NCBI RefSeq assembly: GCF_014207095.1
Contig: NZ_JACHBG010000027.1
Coordinates: 1-64,000 of the forward strand
Direction: 5' to 3'
From: Martinezella lusitana
GTDB lineage: Bacteria; Pseudomonadota; Alphaproteobacteria; Rhizobiales; Rhizobiaceae
DNA length: 64,000 nt
Part shown: positions 1 through 9,741 of the stretch, piece after piece
Numbering within the stretch: position 1 is the first letter of the stretch
Layout of the letters: each line of letters starts with the position of its first letter
The notes under the pieces: generated by a model
Seen by the model: the letters and a program-made list of their open reading frames with translations, nothing else
Told to the model about the DNA's origin: nothing
Databases searched by the model: none
Translations under genes and position numbers: made by a program

Positions 1-3000
1 GCGCTGTTTTGCACCGTAAACGAATGATCGCTGTCGACATCCGTCGCCGAAAGCACGCCGCTCGCCGTAGACACGCCGGACGTCCCGTTGTTGACGCCAC
101 CGGCCTCCGTCACGCTGCCAGATGCGTCACCCGTGATCACCGCAGCATCGTTCGTGCCGTTGATCGTAACGTTGAACGTACCGCTGGTCTTGCTGCCGTC
201 ACCGTCGGTCAAGGTATATCCGATCGACAGGATCGATGTGTGACCAGCTGATAGGGCATCGAATGCAGTTCCAGGTGTGATAACCACATGGCCCGCATCG
301 ATCGAGATCATCGACGGGTTCAATGTCAACCCGGCGAGATCGCCCGTGGCCTTGACACTATCGATATGGATCGCACCGCTCGCAGCCGCCCCGTCGGCAC
401 CGAAAGCAATGGTGCCCGCAGCAAGAGTAAAGGTTGCGTTGTCGTTCTCAAGCATAGAGCCGAGCGAAACGGTACTTGCTATCGGCTTGTCGTCGCTGAT
501 GTTGAAGGTCAGTGTCGCAGTCTGGCTTTCACCATCAATCGGCGCATCGCTGACCTTGACAGAAAAGTCATCATGATTACCCGCGCCGATCGTCTTGCCG
601 GTCAGCGTATAGGTGTAATTGATGGCCGTCGCGGTGACGCTGACGATATGTAGCGTTCCGTAGGTACCCTGAATGTTGGCGTTGGCATCACCGCTAGCGA
701 TTGCAGCACCTACATTGAACGTATGGCCGCCGATTGTCACCGTCGAAGGTGCATCGCCTGCGGTAATCGCAATACTGCCCGAATGGACGTTGGAAACGCC
801 CGGCGTACCCGTGCCCCCCGACAAGCCGCTTTCACTGACGCTTGACACCAGGCCCACAGAGGAAATCGTCGGTAGGTTGTCCGTAGCAGACTGAACGACG
901 ACGGTGACGGAGCCGCTGACCGGAGTTACCGGATCGCCGTCGAAATCCGTAGCCGTCAGATATTTCGAGAAATCGAGCGGAAGCGTCTTGCCGCCGTCGA
1001 TCGCATGATACAGGTCGAATGTGGCATGACCGCTGGTCGGATCGACCGTCAACGTGAAGACCGTGACGCCGCCGGCGGAGCCGATAAGCGTGTGCCCATC
1101 CGTGCTGGCGAGTGTGATGGCCGCGCCGTTGTAGGTCAGTCCCGTTCCGCCGGTCAGGTTACCGGAAGAGGTTCCGGCGGTGATCGCGTTCACAGTCCAT
1201 GCCATTGGGCCGTCGGCGCTGGCATGGACCAGCGAGCTCAGATCCAACGTCGTCTCTGCAGGGGCGTTGGTGGGTATCGTCGTCACCGTGTCGGTGACAT
1301 GGATGTTGTCGAGCGTGATCGTCCGGGCCGCGTCGTGCGGAGAAACTGTGATCGAAGTCAGCTGTACATTGTAAAGCGGAGACCCGACCGTAACCGAAAA
1401 TGTCGTATTGTCGTCGGATGGCGTAAACGTCGTTGTGTATGTTTTGCCATCCGCCCCGATACCCGTGATGGTGACAGCCTTGTCCTTCGAGTTGCCTGGG
1501 CTGGACTCACTAATATCCATCTGCGTAAGGACAAAAGTCGTGCCTGTGCTGGCAGACGCAAGCGCAATGTTACCATTCTTGTCCGACTGCTCCAGATGGT
1601 CGCCGCTGACCGTGCCTTCCGTCACTTTTAGCCCGGCAGTCGCAGGCGTCACCGTGTTGAAATCGATCGTATAAGATCCCGTCGTCACCACAGGGGTATT
1701 GATTGCCGTTTCCGAGACAGTTGCGGAAACTGCGGCATGATCAACCAGCGTCGGCACATCGTCGATCACGTCGATCGCGAAGCTCTGCGTGCCTTTGGTG
1801 GTATCGCCGTCGCCATCGTGACCGGCGACCTGGAAGGTCAGTCTGATATCCGAGAGATTGGCTTGACCGTTGACGTCGTCGAGCGGCTTGTAGAGCGTGA
1901 AGTTGTAGGCGCCGCTGGCGTGGCTGGCGTCCTGGGACAGCACAACTTTGAAGACCCAGCTCGACGTGTCGCCGGAATTGCTGCCGGTATAGGCGATCAG
2001 CGTCATGCCATCGCTGCTGAGCGAATAGGACAGCGCGTGGCCGCCTGAGCTGAGCTTGGTCGCGTCCAGCGTCTGATTGTTGGCATAGCTCGCGGCGAAA
2101 TAGCTGCCGTTCGAACCCGCCACGAAAGTGACGGCGTGGGCAGCTGGGCCGTCAGCACCGAAGGCAAAATTGAGCGCTACCGAGCCTGTGCTGATGCCAG
2201 AAGGTGACAGCACACCCGAACCGGTCAGAAGATTATGCTCGACAAGTGTCTGCGCCGAGACAGCATTACCGATCGACGGGCCGTCATCATCGAAGCGGAT
2301 GCTGCCGCCGATGGAAACGGACTTGCTGACGGTGTCGCCGTCGCTATCGGTCGCGCTCAGGACCGCCGAAAGCTTGCCGGAGAGATTGACCAAATCGCCA
2401 TCCGACTTCGACGGGTCAGGATTGTAGAGCGACATGTACTGGGCGATGCTGACCTTACCGCTGGTATCGAGGCGGATCGCAAAGGCGATATCGCCACCTG
2501 CGGTCTTGCCGATTACGGTGCCGTCGGCGAGCTGCGAGAGCGTAATCGCCTGACCTGCGGTCGTCTTCAAGCCGGAGTCGGGATTGTCGATATGGAGCGT
2601 CAAGCTGCTCGTCGCACCCGGTGCATCGTCGGCGCCTATCGAGACCCATCCAGAGACGATGTTATGCTGTGCATAGACAGTCGACATGTGGGAATCGTTG
2701 CCGCCGGTGATGCCGGCAAACAGGCTCGCGATCGCCTTAGTGGCGCTGACATCGTCATCGCCTCTGCCGCTCTCATCGATCGTGATCGATCCCGTAAGGG
2801 CCAGCGTGACCTTCGGCACGTCATCGACGATGGTGACGCTCAGGCCGCCCGTCAGGACAACGCTATCACCGTCGCGGTCAGTCGCCTGAATGACGGAGCC
2901 GAAGTCGATGGCCGGGATCGAGCCATTGCCCGAGCGCAGGTCGTTGCCGGAACCGGCGACATTGTCCAGCTGGTCGTATTGCTGGAAGGTGAAGCTGCCA

Positions 3001-6000
3001 TTACCGGACAGCGCCAGTGACAGGACAGGACGGTCTAAAAGCGGATTGAAGCCATTATGGTGGTCGTTATCGATATAGCCGATGATCACATTGTTGACGA
3101 CGGTATAGGAGAGCGCTTCGCCACCCGAGGTGAGATGCAGGTTCGCCAAGGTTGACGTAGCATTGGTGGTGAAGCTGAAGCCGCCGCCGACTGCAGCGCC
3201 GTCCGCACCGAACGAGACGGTGGAGGCAACCGAGCCGGATACCGTCGCCGCAAAGCCGAGGCCGAGTAGTGCCAGCTGCGAGGACGAGCCATCATGCGTC
3301 CCACCGGGCGGGTTGTTGCCGAGCGAGAGAAGATTGTGAATGTCGCCTTCGTCGGCCCTGACAGCGATGGCGCCAGTGACAACAGGCTTGTCGTCAGCCA
3401 CGGTGACGGAGAAGCTGTTCGAGGACGTATCGCCATCCGAATCCGTCGCCGTGTAGCCGAAGGTCAGCTTGATGCTATCAGAAGCCTTGGCGTCGTCGAG
3501 AGACTGCACCAGCGTGAAGTTATAGTGACCCTTATCGGTGTCGGACAGCGTCGCATAGAAGACCACGTTGGTGGCGGATGTTGCCGTCGGAGCAGCCTCA
3601 CCGGTGTAGCCGACCAGCGTACCATCGGCCAGCAGAACCGTATGAACCGCCTGGCCATGAGAACTCAGCGTACCGTCCTGACCTTCGGCCGTGACGTTGG
3701 CGTTGGTGAAGGCAACTGAACGGTCGCCGGCGCCGCCCTGATTGGTATTGGCGTTGTCGGCGCCCCAGGAGATGTTCAGTGAACCGGTCGCAATCGCATC
3801 GGTGGCAAGATGCGGGTTCTCATTGCCGCCCGGCAGTGCGCCTTCGTTGACCGAGCCAGCATCGCCGGTGCCGGCAACGGGCTTGTCGTCGGAGACGGTG
3901 ACCGAGAAGCTGTTCGAAGACGTATCGCCGTCCGAATCCGTCGCCGTATAGCCGAAGGTCAGCTTGATGGCATTGGAATCCTTAGCATCGTCGAGAGACT
4001 GTACCAGCGTGAAGTTATAGTGGCCGTTGTCGGTGTCCGACAGCGTCGCGTAGAACACGACGTTCGATTTGACCGAGCCCTCACCATCCAGGACAGTCGT
4101 CGGAGCAGCCTCGCCGGTGTAGCCGACCAGCGTACCATCGGCCAGCAGAACCGTATGAACCGCCTGGCCATGAGAACTCAGCGTACCGTCCTGACCTTCG
4201 GCCGTGACGTTGGCGTTGGTGAAGGCAACTGAACGGTCGCCGGCGCCGCCCTGATTGGTATTGGCGTTGTCGGCACCCCAGGAGATGTTCAGTGAACCGG
4301 TCGCAATCGCATCGGTGGCAAGATGCGGGTTCTCATTGCCGCCCGGCAGTGCGCCTTCGTTGACCGAGCCAGCATCGCCGGTGCCGGCAACCGGCTTGTC
4401 GTCGGAGACGGTGACCGAGAAGCTGTTCGAAGACGTATCGCCGTCCGAATCCGTCGCCGTATAGCCGAAGGTCAGCTTGATGGCATTGGAATCCTTAGCA
4501 TCGTCGAGAGACTGTACCAACGTGAAGTTATAGTGGCCGTTGTCGGTGTCGGACAGCGTCGCATAGAACACGACGTTCGATTTGACCGAGCCCTCACCAT
4601 CCAGGACAGTCGTCGGAGCAGCCTCGCCGGTGTAGCCGACCAACGTACCATCGGCCAGCAGCACCGTATGAACGACCTGACCATGCGAACTCAGCGTGCC
4701 ATCCTGGCCTTCAGCCGTGACGTTGGCATTGGTGAAGGCAACCGAACGATCGCCTGCTCCACCCTGGTTGGTGTTGGCGTTGTCGGCACCCCAGGAGATG
4801 TTCAGTGAACCGGTCGCAATCGCATCGGTGGCAAGATGCGGGTTCTCATTGCCGCCCGGCAGTGCGCCTTCGTTGACCGAGCCAGCATCGCCGGTGCCGG
4901 CAACCGGCTTGTCGTCGGAGACGGTGACCGAGAAGCTGTTCGAAGACGTATCGCCGTCCGAATCCGTCGCCGTATAGCCGAAGGTCAGCTTGATGGCATT
5001 GGAATCCTTAGCATCGTCGAGAGACTGTACCAGCGTGAAGTTATAGTGGCCGTTGTCGGTGTCCGACAGCGTCGCGTAGAACACGACGTTCGATTTGACC
5101 GAGCCCTCACCATCCAGGACAGTCGTCGGAGCAGCCTCGCCGGTGTAGCCGACCAACGTACCATCGGCCAGCAGCACCGTATGAACGACCTGACCATGCG
5201 AACTCAGCGTGCCATCCTGGCCTTCAGCCGTGACGTTGGCATTGGTGAAGGCAACCGAACGATCGCCTGCTCCACCCTGGTTGGTGTTGGCGTTGTCGGC
5301 ACCCCAGGAGATGTTCAGTGAACCGGTCGCAATCGCATCGGTGGCAAGAAGCGGGTTCTCATTGCCGCCCGGCAGTGCGCCTTCGTTGACCGAGCCAGCA
5401 TCGCCGGTGCCGGCAACGGGCTTGTCGTCGGAGACGGTGACCGAGAAGCTGTTCGAAGACGTATCGCCGTCCGAATCCGTCGCCGTATAGCCGAAGGTCA
5501 GCTTGATGGCATTGGAATCCTTAGCATCGTCGAGAGACTGTACCAACGTGAAGTTATAGTGGCCGTTGTCGGTGTCGGACAGCGTCGCATAGAACACGAC
5601 GTTCGATTTGACCGAGCCCTCACCATCCAGGACAGTCGTCGGAGCGACTTCACCGGTGTAACCGACCAGCGTGCCGTCAGCCAGCAGCACCGTATGAACG
5701 ACCTGGCCATGCGAGCTCAGGCCCTCGCCGTCCTGACCTTCGGCCGTGACGTTGGCGTTGGTGAAGGCAACCGAACGGTCGCCGGCGCCACCCTGGTTGG
5801 TGTTGCCATTGTCGGCACCCCAGGAGATGTTCAGCGAACCGGTCGCAATCGCATCGGTGGCAAGATGCGGGTTCTCATTGCCGCCCGGCAGTGCGCCTTC
5901 GTTGACCGAGCCGGCATCGCCGGTGCCGGCAACCGGCTTGTCGTCGGCGACGGTGACCGAGAAGCTGTTCGAGGATTTATCGCCATCCGAATCCGTTGCC

Positions 6001-8054
6001 GTGTAGCCGAAGGTCAGCTTGATGGCATCCGAACCCTTGGCATCGTCGAGCGACTGAACCAGCGTGAAGTTATAGTGGCCTTTATCGGTATCCGACAGTG
6101 TCGCGTAGAACACGACGTTCGATTTGACCGAGCCCTCGCCATCCAGGACAGCCGTCGGAGCAGCCTCACCGGTGTAGCCGACCAGCGTACCGTCAGCCAG
6201 CAGGACCGTATGAACGACCTGACCATGCGAGCTCAGGCCCTCGCCGTCCTGACCTTCAGCCGTGACGTTGGCATTGGTGAAGGCAACCGAACGGTCGCCG
6301 GCGCCACCCTGGTTGGTGTTGCCATTGTCGGCACCCCAGGAGATGTTCAGCGAACCGGTGGCAATCGCATCGGTGGCGACATGCGGGTTCTCATTGCCGC
6401 CCGCCAGTGCGCCTTCGGTGACCGAGCCGGCGTCGCCGGTGCCGGCAACCGGCTTGTCGTCGGCGACGGTGACCGAGAAGCTGTTCGAGGATTTATCGCC
6501 ATCCGAATCCGTTGCCGTGTAGCCGAAGGTCAGCTTGATGGCATCCGAACCCTTGGCATCGTCGAGCGACTGCACCAGCGTGAAGTTATAGTGGCCGTTG
6601 TCGGTGTCCGACAGTGTCGCGTAGAACACGACGTTCGCGTTGACTGCACCCTTGCCATCCAGGACAGTCGTCGGAGCAGCCTCACCGGTGTAGCCAACCA
6701 GCGTACCATCGGCCAGCAGGACTGTATGAACTGCAAGGCCATGAGAGCTCAGCGTTGCGCCATCCTGGCCTTCCGTTGTGACGTTGGCGTTGGTGAAGGC
6801 AACCGAACGGTCGCCAAGGCCACCCTTGTCGGTGTTGCCGCTATCGGCGCCCCAGAAGATGTTCAGCGAACCGGTCGCAATCGCATCGGTGGCGACGTGC
6901 GGGTTCTCATTGCCGCCCGTCAGAGCACCTTCGGTAACCGAGCCAGCAGTCCCGACGGCCGCAACCGGCACACTGTCTGCAATGTTGACGTTCGCGGTAG
7001 ACGCAACCGTATGACCGCTCGCGTCGGAGACCGTGTACTGGAATTGAAGTTGAAGTACATCGGTCGAGGAATTGGCGCCGCGGGGATGGTCGAGGGAAGC
7101 GAGCTGCGTAAAGGTGAATTCGCCGGTCGCAGCGTTGAACACCAGCGTAAAGACGGTGACGCCATTGGCGACGCCGGTGACGGTCTGGCCGCTCTGCGTG
7201 ACAACAACGGAAACACCGTTGGAGGTCAGGCCTGACAGCGGTTGCGTGCCGCTGCCGGTGAATTCTGCCTCGCCAACCAGCGTGACAGTGGTAATCGCAG
7301 CGTTGTTGCCGCCAAAGCCGAAGCGGCCGGTGCTGATTGAGGTTAGAAAGTCACCAGTGCTGGTTCCGCGTTCGATCAGCGAGGCAGCTTCGGTCGCCTG
7401 CGGAATGATGAAGGGAACCCTGGTCTGTGTGCCGGACAAGTCACCAGCGCCACCATTGCCGAACGCGCCGCCGGGGCCGAGAAGACCAATGAGGTTGAGA
7501 GGCGTGCGAGGGCCTGCCGCCTGGGTGTCTGTGAATTGATGACCCGAAGTCACACTGTTGCCGGCATGAACCGAACCGTCGGGACCTTCGGCAACATTGA
7601 TACCCTGCTGTTCGAGCGCGGCGACAACGGCCTGCTGCGGCAGCGTGACTTCGCCAATCAGGAAGGTCGGGACATGCAGCGCGCCATTGACGATGACAAT
7701 GCGCGTGCCGTCGGCCTGAATCAGAACGAGATTGCGGCCCTCGACGTGAATATCGTCGATCGAGGTATTCGGCGGCAGATGTACGACGTTGCCTTGATCC
7801 GGCACGATCTGGATCGGCGCCTGCGGGGCTGCGTTTTGCGGCTGGTTTGCCGCAAGACGGTCGGTCTTGCCGTTTGCCTGCTGTTCTGCTGCCTGCGCCA
7901 CCTGGAAAGCTGCAACATCCGCGTTCTCAGACAGTGGCAGCGGTTGATGGGCGCTGATTTCGTCTGCAACGGCATTGGCCTCGTCCCGGCCGCTCGACGC
8001 AAAATCGTGCGAAGCAGCTTCGTGGTCTACGGTCGAAATGCGCAAGTCGTCCAT
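1..8054 (-). CDS. Giant type I-secreted repeat adhesin (LapA/BapA-like), C-terminus outside window
   Basis: The reading frame starts at an ATG (8052-8054) with GGGAG about ten bases upstream and is still open at base 1, so at least 2,684 residues are visible and the C-terminal secretion signal is missing. Residues 1-200 resemble the retention module of biofilm adhesins: an acidic start, a beta-rich segment (about 89-147, with NTSIDDIHVEG and VPTFLIGEV) and a QAAG site at 178-181. Next come seven near-identical 165-172-residue repeats, then diverged VCBS/T1SS-143-like domains rich in DSDGD and DVDSD calcium-type motifs. The family is exported without a cleaved N-terminal signal and promotes surface attachment and biofilm. 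Lipoprotein, LapG-like protease and type I exporter genes follow at 8.3-16.3 kb, which supports the role. I translated many stretches but did not check every codon for stops. The adhesin class is confident; the substrate it binds is unknown. Confidence 0.88.
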   Translation of the reverse strand, partial: MDDLRISTVDHEAASHDFASSGRDEANAVADEISAHQPLPLSENADVAAFQVAQAAEQQANGKTDRLAANQPQNAAPQAPIQIVPDQGNVVHLPPNTSIDDIHVEGRNLVLIQADGTRIVIVNGALHVPTFLIGEVTLPQQAVVAALEQQGINVAEGPDGSVHAGNSVTSGHQFTDTQAAGPRTPLNLIGLLGPGGAFGNGGAGDLSGTQTRVPFIIPQATEAASLIERGTSTGDFLTSISTGRFGFGGNNAAITTVTLVGEAEFTGSGTQPLSGLTSNGVSVVVTQSGQTVTGVANGVTVFTLVFNAATGEFTFTQLASLDHPRGANSSTDVLQLQFQYTVSDASGHTVASTANVNIADSVPVAAVGTAGSVTEGALTGGNENPHVATDAIATGSLNIFWGADSGNTDKGGLGDRSVAFTNANVTTEGQDGATLSSHGLAVHTVLLADGTLVGYTGEAAPTTVLDGKGAVNANVVFYATLSDTDNGHYNFTLVQSLDDAKGSDAIKLTFGYTATDSDGDKSSNSFSVTVADDKPVAGTGDAGSVTEGALAGGNENPHVATDAIATGSLNISWGADNGNTNQGGAGDRSVAFTNANVTAEGQDGEGLSSHGQVVHTVLLADGTLVGYTGEAAPTAVLDGEGSVKSNVVFYATLSDTDKGHYNFTLVQSLDDAKGSDAIKLTFGYTATDSDGDKSSNSFSVTVADDKPVAGTGDAGSVNEGALPGGNENPHLATDAIATGSLNISWGADNGNTNQGGAGDRSVAFTNANVTAEGQDGEGLSSHGQVVHTVLLADGTLVGYTGEVAPTTVLDGEGSVKSNVVFYATLSDTDNGHYNFTLVQSLDDAKDSNAIKLTFGYTATDSDGDTSSNSFSVTVSDDKPVAGTGDAGSVNEGALPGGNENPLLATDAIATGSLNISWGADNANTNQGGAGDRSVAFTNANVTAEGQDGTLSSHGQVVHTVLLADGTLVGYTGEAAPTTVLDGEGSVKSNVVFYATLSDTDNGHYNFTLVQSLDDAKDSNAIKLTFGYTATDSDGDTSSNSFSVTVSDDKPVAGTGDAGSVNEGALPGGNENPHLATDAIATGSLNISWGADNANTNQGGAGDRSVAFTNANVTAEGQDGTLSSHGQVVHTVLLADGTLVGYTGEAAPTTVLDGEGSVKSNVVFYATLSDTDNGHYNFTLVQSLDDAKDSNAIKLTFGYTATDSDGDTSSNSFSVTVSDDKPVAGTGDAGSVNEGALPGGNENPHLATDAIATGSLNISWGADNANTNQGGAGDRSVAFTNANVTAEGQDGTLSSHGQAVHTVLLADGTLVGYTGEAAPTTVLDGEGSVKSNVVFYATLSDTDNGHYNFTLVQSLDDAKDSNAIKLTFGYTATDSDGDTSSNSFSVTVSDDKPVAGTGDAGSVNEGALPGGNENPHLATDAIATGSLNISWGADNANTNQGGAGDRSVAFTNANVTAEGQDGTLSSHGQAVHTVLLADGTLVGYTGEAAPTATSATNVVFYATLSDTDKGHYNFTLVQSLDDAKASDSIKLTFGYTATDSDGDTSSNSFSVTVADDKPVVTGAIAVRADEGDIHNLLSLGNNPPGGTHDGSSSQLALLGLGFAATVSGSVASTVSFGADGAAVGGGFSFTTNATSTLANLHLTSGGEALSYTVVNNVIIGYIDNDHHNGFNPLLDRPVLSLALSGNGSFTFQQYDQLDNVAGSGNDLRSGNGSIPAIDFGSVIQATDRDGDSVVLTGGLSVTIVDDVPKVTLALTGSITIDESGRGDDDVSATKAIASLFAGITGGNDSHMSTVYAQHNIVSGWVSIGADDAPGATSSLTLHIDNPDSGLKTTAGQAITLSQLADGTVIGKTAGGDIAFAIRLDTSGKVSIAQYMSLYNPDPSKSDGDLVNLSGKLSAVLSATDSDGDTVSKSVSIGGSIRFDDDGPSIGNAVSAQTLVEHNLLTGSGVLSPSGISTGSVALNFAFGADGPAAHAVTFVAGSNGSYFAASYANNQTLDATKLSSGGHALSYSLSSDGMTLIAYTGSNSGDTSSWVFKVVLSQDASHASGAYNFTLYKPLDDVNGQANLSDIRLTFQVAGHDGDGDTTKGTQSFAIDVIDDVPTLVDHAAVSATVSETAINTPVVTTGSYTIDFNTVTPATAGLKVTEGTVSGDHLEQSDKNGNIALASASTGTTFVLTQMDISESSPGNSKDKAVTITGIGADGKTYTTTFTPSDDNTTFSVTVGSPLYNVQLTSITVSPHDAARTITLDNIHVTDTVTTIPTNAPAETTLDLSSLVHASADGPMAWTVNAITAGTSSGNLTGGTGLTYNGAAITLASTDGHTLIGSAGGVTVFTLTVDPTSGHATFDLYHAIDGGKTLPLDFSKYLTATDFDGDPVTPVSGSVTVVVQSATDNLPTISSVGLVSSVSESGLSGGTGTPGVSNVHSGSIAITAGDAPSTVTIGGHTFNVGAAIASGDANANIQGTYGTLHIVSVTATAINYTYTLTGKTIGAGNHDDFSVKVSDAPIDGESQTATLTFNISDDKPIASTVSLGSMLENDNATFTLAAGTIAFGADGAAASGAIHIDSVKATGDLAGLTLNPSMISIDAGHVVITPGTAFDALSAGHTSILSIGYTLTDGDGSKTSGTFNVTINGTNDAAVITGDASGSVTEAGGVNNGTSGVSTASGVLSATDVDSDHSFTVQNS
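3454..7035 (-). repeat. Seven tandem near-identical adhesin repeats
   Basis: The landmark TAGCCGAAGGTCAGCTTGAT (plus strand) starts at about 3454 (with a small variant), 3949, 4462, 4975, 5488, 6004 and 6520, and a diverged version (TACTGGAATTG) lies at 7036. The unit lengths are therefore 495, 513, 513, 513, 516, 516 and 516 bp, all multiples of three. The 495-bp unit lacks six residues (the DGEGSVKSN region). Units between 3949 and 5488 differ at only scattered bases, which suggests recent duplication or gene conversion. Each encodes one extracellular domain ending in a DSDGD(K/T)SSNSFSVTV-like motif. Confidence 0.9.
7512..7523 (-). other. Candidate LapG cleavage site (Gln-Ala-Ala-Gly) in the adhesin
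   Basis: These bases encode residues 178-181, Q-A-A-G, just after the beta-rich N-terminal module and before a Gly/Leu-rich linker (PRTPLNLIGLLGPGG). LapG proteases of the BTLCP family cut between two alanines in a TAAG-like motif near residue 100 of LapA-type adhesins. Here Gln replaces the usual Thr/Ala/Pro and the site is further in. The assignment is an inference from motif, position and the LapG-like gene at 9742-10692. Confidence 0.5.
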
Positions 8055-8203
8055 GGGTCTGGCTCCCGGTGTCTCATAATTTGCCGCAATCAATTACGGG
8101 AGCGGGTTGATTGCAATACTTCGTTAACCCCACCGATATAGCCGGTTATGCAACATCGCAGAATTATTTTACCGATGGTTAACTCAACCGAAGAACAACT
8201 CAT

Positions 8204-8211
8204 TAAGTATA
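8204..8211 (-). promoter_or_regulatory. TATACTTA word between adhesin and lipoprotein genes
   Basis: The plus strand reads TAAGTATA, so the minus strand reads TATACTTA, inside the 241-bp divergent spacer (8055-8295). The same word occurs twice upstream of the LapG-like gene (9636-9643 and 9659-9666), and TATACTT occurs upstream of the TolC gene (16357-16363). No convincing sigma-70 promoter was found in this spacer. Its role as a shared regulatory site is only a hypothesis. Confidence 0.25.
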
Positions 8212-8295
8212 CCGCTTGACTTTACGTCAGCCGCGGTGTGCAAATGCGGCCCAATAGGCTGTCGCAGCCTGATCTAGAGAATTGGGGAGTGAGTT

Positions 8296-9507
8296 GTGCC
8301 GTTTGCGATCAGCCTTTCGTTGAACCCTTTGACTGAACGGCTGGCGCGCAGATGGAATTGGCAACTAGCGCGCGGCGCGGTGCTTATGCTCTGTGCTGGC
8401 CTCGCCGGCTGTCAGATGGACGGTGTCGGGCTTGAGAACAACGGCAAGAAAGACGACATTAAAATGCCGTCCACCGCCATCGACGAAAGTTATGGCAACG
8501 ACAGCGGTACCGAAATTACGTTGCTACTGCGCAAAGGCACCGCCGGCCTCTATGAAGGTCCAGCCCGTGATGTTCGTGACGGTGCCGTACTTGGCGTCGG
8601 TGAACTCGGCAACAATCAAATTCGACTGCGCGTGAAGAACGTCGGCCCAGGTGTTGCCGGAGTGGCCGCGCAAGTTGCGGCAGCCAAGGGCCGAAATGCT
8701 GTACTGATCGTAAGCTATCTGCCGCCGGCGGAGACCGCTGCTATTGCCGCCATTCCCGCCACCCAGCGCCCGCCATTGCTGAATCTGGCGAGCAGCATGG
8801 CCGCAACCGGCACGGATGTCTTCAACCTTGCCTCCGACGAAATCGACAGCGCGACGGAGGGCACCAAAGCCGCTGGCCCAGGGGGGCACAAGAAGGTATC
8901 GGCACTGGTTCCCGCCGATTTCTCACAAGCCGACAGCACGAGGTTGAGCAACGCCCTCTGGAACAGCGGCAACACCTTCATGGGCCTTGGCCGCTACAAC
9001 GCAAACGATCAGGCCGCAGATATTCTCACCAAGAACCGGCCGCTCATTCAGTCTGCGGAAATCATCGTCATTCTCGGCGACACGGCGCAAGTGGGCGTGG
9101 TGGCAAGCGCAGTGCGCAGCGCAGCCATTCCCGCTCAGGCGATGGTCGGCACCAATAAGTGGCCGCAATCAGCCTATTCGACACCCGCTGTGACGGGTGC
9201 ATTTGTTGCAACGGACGATACTCAAAGCAGCGGGCTTATTGCCGAGCGCTATCAGCGCCACTTCAACCATCCGCTGACTATCTATGCCTCCTATAGCTAT
9301 GATGCGATGGCGATCGCCTCCGGCCTCATTCGCTCCCAGGGCCCGCTAGCGATAACGCCCGCGAACCTGATGAACAAGGTTGGCTTCCGCGGCACGACTG
9401 GGCTTTTCCGCTTCAACGCCGCTGGCGTGGTAGAACGTAAAATGGTGATCAACAAGATCGACGGCGGCAAACTGAAGGTCACCACCCAGCCATCACAATC
9501 GTTTTGA
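8296..9507 (+). CDS. Lipoprotein with periplasmic-binding fold, LppC/penicillin-binding-protein-activator-like
   Basis: 403 residues. The GTG start is favoured because GGGGAG lies about seven bases upstream. Residues 1-39 form a lipoprotein signal with arginines (R15, R18, R19), a hydrophobic stretch and the lipobox L-A-G-C, so Cys39 would be the lipidated residue. The rest reads as a type I periplasmic-binding fold related to LppC/LpoA: alternating beta/alpha segments such as EITLLLRKG, AVLIVSYLPP, AEIIVILGD and a late YSYDAMAIASGLI helix. LpoA-type proteins activate peptidoglycan synthases at the outer membrane, and related proteins bind small ligands. The gene is divergent from the adhesin and upstream of the LapG-like gene, so it may assist surface display of the adhesin; that link is inference from position only. 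Confidence 0.72.
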   Translation: MPFAISLSLNPLTERLARRWNWQLARGAVLMLCAGLAGCQMDGVGLENNGKKDDIKMPSTAIDESYGNDSGTEITLLLRKGTAGLYEGPARDVRDGAVLGVGELGNNQIRLRVKNVGPGVAGVAAQVAAAKGRNAVLIVSYLPPAETAAIAAIPATQRPPLLNLASSMAATGTDVFNLASDEIDSATEGTKAAGPGGHKKVSALVPADFSQADSTRLSNALWNSGNTFMGLGRYNANDQAADILTKNRPLIQSAEIIVILGDTAQVGVVASAVRSAAIPAQAMVGTNKWPQSAYSTPAVTGAFVATDDTQSSGLIAERYQRHFNHPLTIYASYSYDAMAIASGLIRSQGPLAITPANLMNKVGFRGTTGLFRFNAAGVVERKMVINKIDGGKLKVTTQPSQSF

Positions 9508-9633
9508 GCTAGAGCGACAGACCAGGCTCAGTGCCTCCGGTGTGCTCGCGCGCTGCTACTGCGGCGGCGCTTGATCGCGCCGACGGATGGGGCAGCCTCT
9601 TCCTTAATGATCTCCTACCGAACCCAATCAAAT

Positions 9634-9666
9634 TTTATACTTATTTGAGCGCCCAATTTATACTTA
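9634..9666 (+). promoter_or_regulatory. Direct repeat TTTATACTTA upstream of the LapG-like gene
   Basis: Two exact copies of TTTATACTTA lie at 9634-9643 and 9657-9666. Their starts are 23 bp apart, a little over two helical turns, and they sit 76-108 bases before the ATG at 9742 in an AT-rich stretch. Paired same-face sites suggest a regulator binding as adjacent dimers, but no regulator can be named. Confidence 0.35.
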
Positions 9667-9741
9667 GATTATCCAGCTTTCAGAACGTCATATTCAGAGG
9701 TTTCGCGCATTATTCTCTCAAACAGGGAGAATTAAGCGCCA

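Noticed and set aside
5559..7235. A 558-codon plus-strand open frame opposite the adhesin repeats
   Set aside because: It is antisense to the repeat adhesin, repeats with the same period and has no ribosome site or protein-like domains. It reflects codon bias of the true gene.
8216..8244. TTGACT as a -35 box in the adhesin/lipoprotein spacer
   Set aside because: No acceptable -10 box lies 16-18 bases downstream.
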